A DNA stretch of 64,000 nucleotides from an uncultured Haliea sp. (GTDB lineage Bacteria; Pseudomonadota; Gammaproteobacteria; Pseudomonadales; Halieaceae). Below are positions 1-8,362 of the stretch, piece after piece. Below the pieces are notes generated by a model. The model did no database searches and had not been told where the DNA came from. It worked only from the letters and a program-made list of their open reading frames with translations. The translations under genes and the position numbers were made by a program. The stretch lies in assembly GCA_913061145.1 (NCBI GenBank), contig CAJXUQ010000001.1, positions 186,001-250,000 of the forward strand. The letters run 5' to 3'. Every line of letters begins with the position of its first letter. The stretch's first letter is position 1.

Positions 1-498
1 ATGGAGCAAATGCGCAGCGGTATGCGCAGTGTCAGTGCGGCTGATGTTGAGCTGGAACCACTGCTGCGCCAGGTCGTTGAGGGCAGGAGTAGCGCCCGGC
101 CCATCCCCAGTCTTGCAGGCCTCGACCACCCGGTGCACGTGGAAGCGGACAGCGAACGGCTCGCCACCGTATTCAACCACCTGATCCAGAACGCACAGGA
201 GGCGACCCCGGCCGATGGCAGCGTCAGTGTGCAGATCACCACCGGCGACAACCAGGTGATCGTGGACATCAGCGACAGCGGCCGCGGCATGGACGCCGAG
301 TTCCTGCGACTGCGACTGTTCCGCCCCTTTGAATCCACCAAGGGCCTGACCGGTATGGGCATCGGCGCATTCGAGAGCCGGGAGTACATCCGCCAGCTGG
401 GTGGCGATATCAGCGTGCAGAGCGAGCCGGGCGTCGGGAGCCGTTTCCGGGTGACCCTGCCCCAGGCCGGCGGACTCTCAACGAGCAACATGGAATAA
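1..498 (+). CDS. prsK: XrtA-system sensor histidine kinase PrsK, C-terminal part
   Basis: This is the last 165 residues of a sensor kinase; the rest lies before the window, so the ATG at base 1 is probably internal. Visible are the HATPase_c N box (FNHLIQNAQEA, about 58-68), the G1 box DSGRGM (92-97) and the G2 box GMGIGAFE (about 118-125), then a typical GSRFRVTLP ending. The phospho-accepting His and the membrane sensor region are outside the window. It is followed after 11 bases by a PrsR-type regulator and then by XrtA-locus genes, which is why PrsK is the best name. By family knowledge it would phosphorylate PrsR at the inner membrane and so control exopolysaccharide and PEP-CTERM genes through RpoN. 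The kinase identity is firm; the PrsK name rests on context. Confidence 0.85.
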   Translation: MEQMRSGMRSVSAADVELEPLLRQVVEGRSSARPIPSLAGLDHPVHVEADSERLATVFNHLIQNAQEATPADGSVSVQITTGDNQVIVDISDSGRGMDAEFLRLRLFRPFESTKGLTGMGIGAFESREYIRQLGGDISVQSEPGVGSRFRVTLPQAGGLSTSNME

Positions 499-509
499 CC
501 GGATACAAC

Positions 510-1868
510 ATGGCAAAGACAACAACCAGACACCTGTTGGTGGTAGAAGATGACAAGGGGCTGCAGAGCCAGCTGCGCTGGGCCTTCGACGGCTACGAGG
601 TGGCCATCGCGGGAGATCGCAGCGAGGCCATCACCGCACTGCGCCGCTTCGAGCCCGGTGTGGTGTTGCTGGATCTCGGGCTGCCGCCTGATCCGGGGGG
701 CGTCACCGAAGGTCTCGCTACTCTGCGCGAGGTCCTGAGCCTCGCGCCCGAAACAAAGGTGATTGTGGTGACCGGCGACAACGACCGCGCGAACGCGGTG
801 AAGGCGATTGCCGGTGGCGCCTGGGATTTCCACCAGAAGCCCGCCGATGCGGAGCTGCTGTCGATGCTGGTGGACCGCGCCTATCACGTCTATGCCCTGG
901 AGCGGGAAAACCTGCGGCTGCAGAAAGCCAGCGAGAACATGCCGCTGCGCGACATCATTGCGGTCAGCCCGGAGATGCTGAAGGTGTGTCGCACCGTGGA
1001 GAAAATTGCGCCCACCGACATCACCACGTTACTGCTTGGCGCCAGCGGCACCGGCAAGGAGCGCTTCGCACGCGCGCTGCACGAACTGAGCCCCAGGGCG
1101 GGTAAACGCATGGTGGCCATCAACTGTGCCGCGATTCCGGAAAACCTGCTCGAAAGCGAACTGTTCGGGTATGAAAAAGGCGCCTTCACCGGCGCCAACC
1201 AGCAGACCATCGGCAAAATTGAATATGCCAACGAGGGCACGCTGTTCCTCGATGAAATCGGCGACTTGCCGCTGGAGTTGCAGGCCAAGTTGCTGCGCTT
1301 TCTGCAGGAGCGCGTGGTCGAGCGTATTGGAGGGCGTAAAGAGATACCGGTTGACGTGCGTATCGTGTGTGCGACGCACCAGAACCTGGAAGAGCAGATG
1401 CGAGAGGGTCGCTTCCGTGAGGATCTCTATTACCGAATCAGTGAAATGACGATCAAGATTCCCGCGTTGAAAGATCGCACCGGTGACACGGCCGTGCTGG
1501 CCAAGGCATTCCTGTCGCGCTTCACCGCCGAGCTCGGCAATGGTGGCCGCAGCTTCGACAGCAGTGCCCTCGAAGCGTTGGAACGCTACACCTGGCCAGG
1601 CAATGTGCGGGAACTGGAGAGCCGGGTGAAACGGGCGGCCATTATGGCTGACGGCCCCCAGGTAACCGCAGAGGATCTGGAACTCGACACGCAATCCACC
1701 GAGGATGCCCTGCCGTTGAACCTGCGGCAGGTGAGGGACGCAGCGGAGCGGGGGGCGATCATCCGCGCGATGGGGCATGCCGGGGACAACGTCTCGGAAG
1801 CGGCTGCGTTGCTCGGTGTAACCCGGCCGACCCTGTACACTCTACTGGAAAAGTACGGTCTCAAATAA
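510..1868 (+). CDS. prsR: XrtA-system sigma-54 response regulator PrsR
   Basis: A 452-residue NtrC-type activator. The receiver domain (about 8-125) has the acidic pair VVEDD, phospho-acceptor Asp55 in VVLLDLGLPPDP, and Lys in FHQKPAD. The AAA+ domain (about 150-390) has Walker A GASGTGKE and the sigma-54 contact loop GAFTGA, followed by LFLDEIGDLPLELQAKLLRFLQ (Walker B region). A Fis-type helix-turn-helix ends the protein (NVSEAAALLGVTRPTLYTLL). Full-length for the family. It should activate RpoN promoters after phosphorylation by the upstream kinase. The perfectly spaced -24/-12 element at 11351 is a plausible target inside the same locus. The ATG lies 11 bases after the kinase stop, so the two are surely cotranscribed. 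Confidence 0.93.
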   Translation: MAKTTTRHLLVVEDDKGLQSQLRWAFDGYEVAIAGDRSEAITALRRFEPGVVLLDLGLPPDPGGVTEGLATLREVLSLAPETKVIVVTGDNDRANAVKAIAGGAWDFHQKPADAELLSMLVDRAYHVYALERENLRLQKASENMPLRDIIAVSPEMLKVCRTVEKIAPTDITTLLLGASGTGKERFARALHELSPRAGKRMVAINCAAIPENLLESELFGYEKGAFTGANQQTIGKIEYANEGTLFLDEIGDLPLELQAKLLRFLQERVVERIGGRKEIPVDVRIVCATHQNLEEQMREGRFREDLYYRISEMTIKIPALKDRTGDTAVLAKAFLSRFTAELGNGGRSFDSSALEALERYTWPGNVRELESRVKRAAIMADGPQVTAEDLELDTQSTEDALPLNLRQVRDAAERGAIIRAMGHAGDNVSEAAALLGVTRPTLYTLLEKYGLK

Positions 1869-1883
1869 CCGGAGCTCTCTGCG

Positions 1884-4800
1884 GTGATACCACCGACCCG
1901 CTCACCGTTTCCCTGGCTGTGGCTTGGGTACTCCCTGCTGCTGGTCTACGGCACCTGGTTCCCGCTCGACCGCTGGGACTGGGCACTGGGAGGCTGGCAG
2001 GCTTTCATGGCCATGGACTGGCCAAAACGGGTGGCCCGCTCGGACTTTATTCTCAACCTGATCGTGTACCTGCCCTTCGGACTGCTGGCCATGCTCTGCC
2101 TGCGCGGGCCGTTTGTGCGCAGACTGCTGCTCGCAACAGCGGCGGCCACGGCGCTGTCCGCCAGCCTGGAGTTTGGTCAAACCTACCTGCCCGGGCGGGT
2201 GAGTTCACTGGCAGACCTGCTACTGAACAGCGCCGGCGGGTTCCTCGGCGCGCTGGGCGCCGGACTGGCCGTGCGCCTGACGCTCTCCAGACGGCTTACC
2301 CAGCGCGTGCTTGCAGCACTCCGTGACCCCGCTACCGGCAGGCTGGGCCTGCTGGCGCTGGGCTGCTGGATCCTCGCTCAATGGGCCCCACTCGTGCCCA
2401 GCCTCGATATCGGCAACCTGCGCGCGGGCCTGGCCCCCCTCAAGGCCACACTCACCGGCAAGGCACCCCTGAACAGCGCCCAGGTCGTCAGCTATCTATT
2501 CATGCTGTTTACCGTGGGCACGCTGCTGCTGAGCGTTCTTGCCCCCGTCCAGCGCCGCCTGTCCGCTGTGTGTGGACTGCTGGCGCTGGTGTTGGCAGGC
2601 AAGATTCTAGTGCTGGGACGGGTACTGTCGGCCGAGGCACTACTGGCCTTCGTCTGCCTGATCCCGATATTCTGGCTGTTGCGCACCGCCTCCACCGGCC
2701 TGCTGCGCGGATTGCTGCTGCTGTCGCTGACCGCCTTCCTGATAGAGGACGCGTTGCTGCCTGCGGAGGGCAACAGCGCATTGCGTACCATCAACTGGAT
2801 ACCGTTTCGCGGTCACATCAATAGCGTGCACGGGGTGGTCAACCTGCTGGAGACCCTGTGGGTGTTCATCGCGCTCGCCTGGGTCACCTACCCCTGGAGC
2901 CGCAACCGCAACCTGCGCACCGTGCTGGCCTGCCTCATTGCTGCCGTTACCCTGGGGCTGGAGTGGTGGCAGCAATTCGTGCCCGGCCGCTACCCCGACA
3001 TCACCGACGCACTGGTGGCGACGGGCGGCTGGTGGCTGGGCACGGTCTGGCCCTGGCCCGTTGAGCAGGACCCACAGCGTGACCAGGGACAGCCGCCCAC
3101 ACCAGCTGGACGCCGCAGGGGCGGAAAATCGGGATTTCCCCGGCGTCACCGCGTGTTGCTGCTCGCCGGCGCCAGCCTCGTGGGGCTGTTGGCAGGCCTG
3201 TACGCATACCTCGCCCGGGAGGACATTGCACCTTACGCGCTGCCGACAATTGAACAACTCCCAGCGCCCACTTTTCCGTCCTGGCGACAGGCGCATCCAA
3301 GGCTGCCGGCACCGACAGACCAGGACATCGCCCTGCTGCGCGCACACCATCCGGCCTTCTGGGAGCGACACCGGAAAGCCGCGCGGGAAGGAAAACTGTA
3401 CTCACGGATTCTCATGGCCCTTGTAGAACCCGGCTCCGTGGATCTACAGGCCCTGCACACGGACTTGATGGCACTGCAACCCACCTGGCGTGGCCACGAG
3501 CAAACCCGTCCGCTGGCGCTGGCCTACGACTGGCTGTACGCACAGTGGACGCCAGCGCAACGGCAAAGCCTGCTCGCCAGCGTGGAGGCAGCCTGCGACT
3601 ACCAGATTCACGTGATCACCGACAAGTACGCCCTCTCGCCGTACAACGTCTACCTCTACAACAGTCCGCTGCAGGCACTGATGATGGCCGCCATCGCCAG
3701 CCATGGTGATAGTGACGGCGACCGTTGCATGCGATTCACCGCAGACTACTGGCGCCACCGGGTACTGCCCGTGTGGCGCCAGGTGATGGGCTCCACAGGT
3801 GGCTGGCATGAAGGGGGAGAATACATCGGTATTGGTATCGGCCAGGCGGTGTACCAGTTGCCCGCGCTGTGGCGCAACGCCACCGGCGAGGATCTCTTCG
3901 CCCGCGAAGCGGGTATCCGCGGCTTCGCCGATTTCGCCCTGCACAGGACCCGACCCGACGGCACCTACATTCGCAGTGGGGACGCGGCGCACTTCCGTCG
4001 CCGTATTCCGGACCTGGCACCGCTGGCCCTGGAGGTCGGGCACCGCGCCGCCTATACCCTCGCCGCGCCAACAACGCCGCTGCGCCCCCTGTCCTGGCCC
4101 TGGGGCCCCCTGGCGCAGCCCGGCTTTGCGGATACGACTGCCCTGCAGCGCGAGCCCACCAGCCGCTGGTTCGACGGCATTGGACTGCTGCTGGCGCGCT
4201 CCAGCTGGAGCGAAGACGCCACCTTTGTAACCTTTCGCGCGGGCGACAACTACTGGTCACACTCACATCTGGACCAGGGAGCGTTCACCATTTTCCGCAA
4301 CGGAGCACTGGCCATAGACAGCGGCCTCTACAACCGCTACGGCTCTGAGCACCACATGAACTACACCTCTCAAAGCATCGCCCACAACGTCATCACGGTC
4401 ACCGACCCGGAAGACACTGTGCCCATGCCACCCAGGGGCGAGGGCGGCTCCAGCCGCGCCATCGCCAATGATGGCGGGCAGCGGCGAGTCGGCTCCGGAT
4501 GGGGGCGCGCGGCACCGCTGGACTTCCAGCACTGGCAGCAACAGGCCGAGCACTATCGCACCGTCGGTGAAGTGCGCCACGGAGACGAGCGCGGCGTGTC
4601 CTGGGTGGTCGCAGACCTCACCCCAGCCTATACCAATGCGGCTTCCGGCAAGGGGGACTTTTCGGCGCGCCGCCAGCGGGTGCGCAGCTACCAGCGCAGT
4701 TTTGTCTTCGACAGAGAACAGCAGGTCATCATTGTCTACGATCGCGTGACGGCCCACGATGCCAGTTTCCGGCAAAAATGGTTACTGCACAGCGAACTCG

Positions 4801-5249
4801 AACCTGAACTTCAGGGCAGGGACTTTCGCATCGCGGCACCGCTCAACCCAGGTGGCCTGCGCGGACAGCTGCATGGCCAGGTCCTGCTACCAGAGGATGC
4901 AAACCTCACCGCCATCGGCGGGTCGGGACTGGAGTTCTTCGTAGACGAACAGAACTATGACGAGGGCGGCACGCTACAGGCAACCGCCCAGCGCCTGCGC
5001 CGCGAGCGTGGTGCCGAACCCGGCGCCTGGCGCCTGGAACTGCAGCCAGGCCGGGAGGCTGAAACCCAGGAGTTCCTCGTTGTCATGCGCACTACCGATT
5101 TGCAATCCCTGGCACAACCGACGCAGCCGATGCTGGCGACACTGACAACAACGAACGATACCTTGACGGTGCAACTGCCCGGTGCACAGCCGTTGACGGT
5201 GCAACTGCCCCGGGGCATGGGAAACGTACAGCTGCAGCGCCGTCGTTAA
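1884..5249 (+). CDS. Fusion of two VanZ-like membrane domains with a heparinase II/III-like domain
   Basis: A 1121-residue protein starting at GTG 1884, with GGAG about 10 bases upstream and 15 bases after prsR. Residues about 10-145 form one VanZ-like multi-helix domain (DFILNLIVYLPFG near 54; LEFGQTYLPGRVSSLADLLLN). Further helices follow, then a second VanZ-like domain at about 300-395 (INWIPF; LEWWQQFVPGRYPDITD). One helix near 422-442 leads to a periplasmic region. Its first half resembles the all-alpha toroid of alginate/heparin lyases, and its second half (from about 785: AGDNYWSHSHLDQGAF, AIDSGLYNRYG) is a heparinase II/III beta-sandwich. I infer a membrane-anchored polysaccharide lyase that trims or releases the XrtA-locus polysaccharide. 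The substrate is unknown. The last codons hold a 30-base tandem duplication. Confidence 0.85.
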   Translation: MIPPTRSPFPWLWLGYSLLLVYGTWFPLDRWDWALGGWQAFMAMDWPKRVARSDFILNLIVYLPFGLLAMLCLRGPFVRRLLLATAAATALSASLEFGQTYLPGRVSSLADLLLNSAGGFLGALGAGLAVRLTLSRRLTQRVLAALRDPATGRLGLLALGCWILAQWAPLVPSLDIGNLRAGLAPLKATLTGKAPLNSAQVVSYLFMLFTVGTLLLSVLAPVQRRLSAVCGLLALVLAGKILVLGRVLSAEALLAFVCLIPIFWLLRTASTGLLRGLLLLSLTAFLIEDALLPAEGNSALRTINWIPFRGHINSVHGVVNLLETLWVFIALAWVTYPWSRNRNLRTVLACLIAAVTLGLEWWQQFVPGRYPDITDALVATGGWWLGTVWPWPVEQDPQRDQGQPPTPAGRRRGGKSGFPRRHRVLLLAGASLVGLLAGLYAYLAREDIAPYALPTIEQLPAPTFPSWRQAHPRLPAPTDQDIALLRAHHPAFWERHRKAAREGKLYSRILMALVEPGSVDLQALHTDLMALQPTWRGHEQTRPLALAYDWLYAQWTPAQRQSLLASVEAACDYQIHVITDKYALSPYNVYLYNSPLQALMMAAIASHGDSDGDRCMRFTADYWRHRVLPVWRQVMGSTGGWHEGGEYIGIGIGQAVYQLPALWRNATGEDLFAREAGIRGFADFALHRTRPDGTYIRSGDAAHFRRRIPDLAPLALEVGHRAAYTLAAPTTPLRPLSWPWGPLAQPGFADTTALQREPTSRWFDGIGLLLARSSWSEDATFVTFRAGDNYWSHSHLDQGAFTIFRNGALAIDSGLYNRYGSEHHMNYTSQSIAHNVITVTDPEDTVPMPPRGEGGSSRAIANDGGQRRVGSGWGRAAPLDFQHWQQQAEHYRTVGEVRHGDERGVSWVVADLTPAYTNAASGKGDFSARRQRVRSYQRSFVFDREQQVIIVYDRVTAHDASFRQKWLLHSELEPELQGRDFRIAAPLNPGGLRGQLHGQVLLPEDANLTAIGGSGLEFFVDEQNYDEGGTLQATAQRLRRERGAEPGAWRLELQPGREAETQEFLVVMRTTDLQSLAQPTQPMLATLTTTNDTLTVQLPGAQPLTVQLPRGMGNVQLQRRR
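5163..5210 (+). repeat. Direct repeat, 18 bases at a 30-base period, at the end of the VanZ-heparinase gene
   Basis: TTGACGGTGCAACTGCCC occurs at 5163-5180 and again at 5193-5210 with no mismatch. It is in frame, so the protein ends with LTVQLPGAQP followed by LTVQLPRGMG. It looks like a recent in-frame slip duplication at the C-terminus. Confidence 0.8.
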
Positions 5250-5265
5250 CAGCGCCTGCTTTCCC

Positions 5266-5769
5266 TCAGTGCAGGTTCAGGTCGGCGACCAGCTGTTCCA
5301 ACAGGCCGTCCAGTGCTCCATCAATCTGTGCATACACGGCCTCGAAGCCCTGCCAGTCACCGAAATAGGGGTCCGCGACTGGCCGGCCTGCCGCGGCGCC
5401 CGGCTGATAGTCCCCCAACAAGCGCACACGCTGCAGCGCCACACTACCGGCAGCCAGTTGCGCGAGCTCCTCGCTATGCGCGTGCTCCATGACCAGAATG
5501 TGCGTGCTGCGCTCAAGCAGGGCTGGGGTTGCCTGGCGAGCGCGTATTCTACCCAGTGGAACACCATAGACCTGCGCCAGCCTGACAACCCGAGGATCGG
5601 GAGGACGCCCGAGCTGCCCGGGACGCGTCCCCGCAGAGGCCACCGCAATCCGCCGCCCCAGCCCCATGCCACGCAGACGGTGACGCAGCATGGCTTCTGC
5701 CAGCGGTGACCGGCACACATTTGCGGTACACACAAACAGAACACGCAACTGCGGCCGCCACCAGATCAC
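5266..5769 (-). CDS. Low-molecular-weight protein tyrosine phosphatase (Wzb/Etp type)
   Basis: A 167-residue protein with a GTG start at 5769. The P-loop signature C-X5-R is present as CTANVCR (Cys14, Arg20) followed by SPLAE, and the general-acid loop DPY is present in VADPYFGDW (about residue 133). Length and layout match the family. It would hydrolyse phosphotyrosine on a bacterial tyrosine kinase of the Wzc type that controls exopolysaccharide chain length; that kinase is not in the window but is common in XrtA loci. It faces the VanZ-heparinase gene tail to tail with 16 bases between stops. Confidence 0.9.
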   Translation of the reverse strand: MIWWRPQLRVLFVCTANVCRSPLAEAMLRHRLRGMGLGRRIAVASAGTRPGQLGRPPDPRVVRLAQVYGVPLGRIRARQATPALLERSTHILVMEHAHSEELAQLAAGSVALQRVRLLGDYQPGAAAGRPVADPYFGDWQGFEAVYAQIDGALDGLLEQLVADLNLH

Positions 5770-5791
5770 CTGTGTTCGCCCTTACGCCGCC

Positions 5792-6595
5792 TCAAGGGGC
5801 AATCCGATCAAGCAATTGATGCACCCAGGTCACCGGTATCACATAGCTGATGCCGGAGGGGCGCTCGAGCACGGACTCCCGGGATTCCTTGACGAACACG
5901 CTGTTCACGACGCCGATCACCTTTCCGGTTGCCGGATCGTATACCGGACTGCCGCTGTTGCCCGGGTAGGCTGTGGCGTCGAGCTGGAAGACATCGAACG
6001 GGTTACGCATGCGCTGCAGCTGCACGGCATTGAGATCGCGCGCGGCGTCGGCGGTGCGTGCAACGGGAGTGATCGCTGACACCATGCCGCGATGAGTCAC
6101 GGGATACAAACCCAGCACACCGCCGATCGGAAAGCCGGTAAACGCCACCGCATCGCCCTCACGAACACCGTCGGAATCGCCCAGGGTCAGTGTCGGCAGC
6201 GGGCTACCGGTGATTCGCAGAACAGCCAGATCGTGCACAGGGTCCTGTGCCGCAATTTCAGCCGGGTGTACACGGGCCTGGCGTCCGCGCCCTGAAAACA
6301 CAGCCAGCATCTGTTGATTGTCGTGGTCCAGCAGTTCCGGAAGGACATGGTAGTTGGTCACGATCAACTGGCCGTTTCCCACCACGAAACCGGTCCCACG
6401 CAAACTGTCCGGACGGCGATCCCCGATGGGCTGGCGGGGAGGGTAACTCGTACCGACACCGACAATGGCCGGACGCACACGCTCAATCACGTCGGCCAGC
6501 GACGCCGCACTGACCGGCACCGGCTGCATAAGGGCAACGATGCACAGCAGCGCAGCGAGCGCGGGCACGGAGATCAGGCGAAAATAAATGCTCAT
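5792..6595 (-). CDS. Secreted trypsin-like serine protease (DegP-type catalytic domain, no PDZ)
   Basis: A 267-residue protein. The start is set at ATG 6595 because a signal peptide begins there (MSIYFRLISV, then a hydrophobic core ending VSAASLA). The longer open frame upstream runs antisense through the acyl ligase and is not credible. The triad is visible as His83 (VTNYHVL), Asp122 (DPVHDLAVL) and Ser214 (YPGNSGSPV), the order of DegP/HtrA proteases. There is no PDZ domain. It probably acts in the periplasm or outside the cell on surface proteins. It is divergent from the XrtA acyl ligase across 156 bases, in which I saw no clear operator. Its link to the exopolysaccharide locus is by position only. 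Confidence 0.88.
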   Translation of the reverse strand: MSIYFRLISVPALAALLCIVALMQPVPVSAASLADVIERVRPAIVGVGTSYPPRQPIGDRRPDSLRGTGFVVGNGQLIVTNYHVLPELLDHDNQQMLAVFSGRGRQARVHPAEIAAQDPVHDLAVLRITGSPLPTLTLGDSDGVREGDAVAFTGFPIGGVLGLYPVTHRGMVSAITPVARTADAARDLNAVQLQRMRNPFDVFQLDATAYPGNSGSPVYDPATGKVIGVVNSVFVKESRESVLERPSGISYVIPVTWVHQLLDRIAP

Positions 6596-6751
6596 GGCAT
6601 CACTCCTGTGACAAGGGCCTGCATCCTGCGCCGCTTCAGGCTTGCCCAAGCGGCTTTTGCAGGCGACACTGCAAACCTGTGACCATAGTCCAGAACCATC
6701 AGGCCGCGCAACGGCGGCAACGCTGGCAACCCCTGGCAAGGAGAACCCCGG

Positions 6752-8362
6752 GTGACAGATCTTATCCATGAGTTTATCGCACGCGGCGCGCACGTGCAGG
6801 GCGACCGACCCGCATTGTTGTTCCGGGACGCGGTGCTTTCGTACGCGCAGGTCTGGGATCTGGTGAGTAATGCCGCCAATGGCCTGCTCGCACAGGGACT
6901 CTGTGCGGCAGAACGTGTCGCCATCTATTTGCCGAAGCAGCCGGAGACCGTCGTGGGCATTTTCGCCACGGCAGCTGCGGGTGGCTGCTTCGTTCCGGTC
7001 AATCCGGTCCTCAAGCCGCGACAGGTGAGCTACATTCTGCGCCACAGCCAGGCCCGGATACTGGTCACCTCGGCACAGAGGCTGCAGCAGCTGGCGGCGG
7101 AACTGCCCGACTGCAGCGACCTGCACACCCTGGTTCTGGTCGACACACTGAGCGGCGAGCGCCGGGAGGCGCTGGCACGTGACCTCCCGGGGCTGACCAT
7201 CATCGACTGGCAGGATCTGCTGGAAGCGACTCCCCTCCCGCGCCACCGGCGCATCGACACCGACATGACCGCCCTGCTGTATACCTCGGGCAGTACGGGG
7301 AACCCCAAGGGCGTAGTGCTCTCGCACCGAAACATGGTGGCCGGCGCACGCAGTGTCGCCGAGTATCTGGAAAACACCCCTGAAGATCGGCTGCTCGCGG
7401 TGCTGCCTCTCAGTTTTGATGCCGGCCTGAGTCAGGTCACTACCGCGTTTTCCGTGGGTGCCTCGGTGGTACTCATGGACTACCTGCTGCCGCGCGATGT
7501 GCTGAAAGCCGTGGCCCGCTATGAGGTAACGGGGCTGGCCGCAGTCCCCCCGCTGTGGAACCAGCTGTTGCAACAGGAGTGGCCAGCGGAGGTCGCCACC
7601 AGCCTGCGCTACGTCACCAACACCGGAGGCGCCATGCCGGTCGCGAGTACGCGGGCCCTGCAACAGAAACTGCCGCACACCCGCATCTTTCTCATGTATG
7701 GGCTCACCGAGGCCTTTCGCTCAACGTACCTGCCCCCCGAGGAACTCGAGCAGCGACCCCAGTCCATCGGCAAGGCCATTCCCAATGCTGAGATCCTGGT
7801 GGTGAACGAGGCCGGCGAGCTCTGCGCTGCCGACGAGCCCGGCGAACTGGTACACCGTGGCGCCCTGGTCGCCCTGGGCTACTGGAACGACCCGGAGAAA
7901 ACCGCAGAACGCTTCCGGCCCGTACCGGGGCAGGACCCGGCTCTACCGCTGCCGGAACTCGCTGTGTGGTCGGGAGACCAGGTTGTGCGTGATGCAGAGG
8001 GCTACCTGTACTTCGTAAGCCGCAAGGACGATATGATCAAAACCTCGGGCTACCGGGTCAGCCCGACCGAGGTGGAGGAAGTGGCCTACCTGTCCGGCCT
8101 GGTTGCCGGCGCCGCTGCACTGGGCCTGACACATGTGCAGCTCGGGCAGGCCATCGCGCTGGTCGTCACGCCCTCTTCCCAGGCCAGCAGCGCAACCCTC
8201 GAGCGGGACCTGCTGGCATTCTGCCAGCGTGAGTTACCGAATTTCATGGTGCCCACGAGGGTCATCGTGCGCGAAGCACTGCCCCATAACCAGAACGGAA
8301 AAATTGACCGACGCGCGCTCAACGCCGAGTATGCAGGCCTGTTCGAGGAGCCAACAGCATGA
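6752..8362 (+). CDS. AMP-forming acyl-CoA ligase, exosortase A system-associated
   Basis: A 536-residue ANL-superfamily enzyme starting at GTG 6752, with AAGGAGA about 8 bases upstream. The P-loop is TSGSTGNPKG, and the A5-type motif MYGLTEAFRSTYL and the C-terminal hinge and lysine region (NGKIDRRAL) are present. It overlaps the next gene, a PLP decarboxylase, by 4 bases. This ligase/decarboxylase pair is the known XrtA-linked partner set (the ligase_PEP family with the PEP-associated decarboxylase family). The true acyl or amino-acyl substrate is not established. By fold it makes an acyl adenylate and passes it to CoA or a carrier protein; no acyl carrier protein gene is adjacent here. Confidence 0.9.
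   Translation: MTDLIHEFIARGAHVQGDRPALLFRDAVLSYAQVWDLVSNAANGLLAQGLCAAERVAIYLPKQPETVVGIFATAAAGGCFVPVNPVLKPRQVSYILRHSQARILVTSAQRLQQLAAELPDCSDLHTLVLVDTLSGERREALARDLPGLTIIDWQDLLEATPLPRHRRIDTDMTALLYTSGSTGNPKGVVLSHRNMVAGARSVAEYLENTPEDRLLAVLPLSFDAGLSQVTTAFSVGASVVLMDYLLPRDVLKAVARYEVTGLAAVPPLWNQLLQQEWPAEVATSLRYVTNTGGAMPVASTRALQQKLPHTRIFLMYGLTEAFRSTYLPPEELEQRPQSIGKAIPNAEILVVNEAGELCAADEPGELVHRGALVALGYWNDPEKTAERFRPVPGQDPALPLPELAVWSGDQVVRDAEGYLYFVSRKDDMIKTSGYRVSPTEVEEVAYLSGLVAGAAALGLTHVQLGQAIALVVTPSSQASSATLERDLLAFCQRELPNFMVPTRVIVREALPHNQNGKIDRRALNAEYAGLFEEPTA

Noticed and set aside
6596-6751. Possible sigma-54 elements between the protease and the acyl ligase.
   Set aside because: Several TGGC and GC pairs occur, but none has the 10-base spacing with a TTGC box.
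5792-7678. A long minus-strand frame joining the serine protease to a 360-residue N-terminal extension.
   Set aside because: The extension is antisense to the acyl ligase and low-complexity in character. A clear signal peptide starts at 6595, so the gene is 5792-6595.
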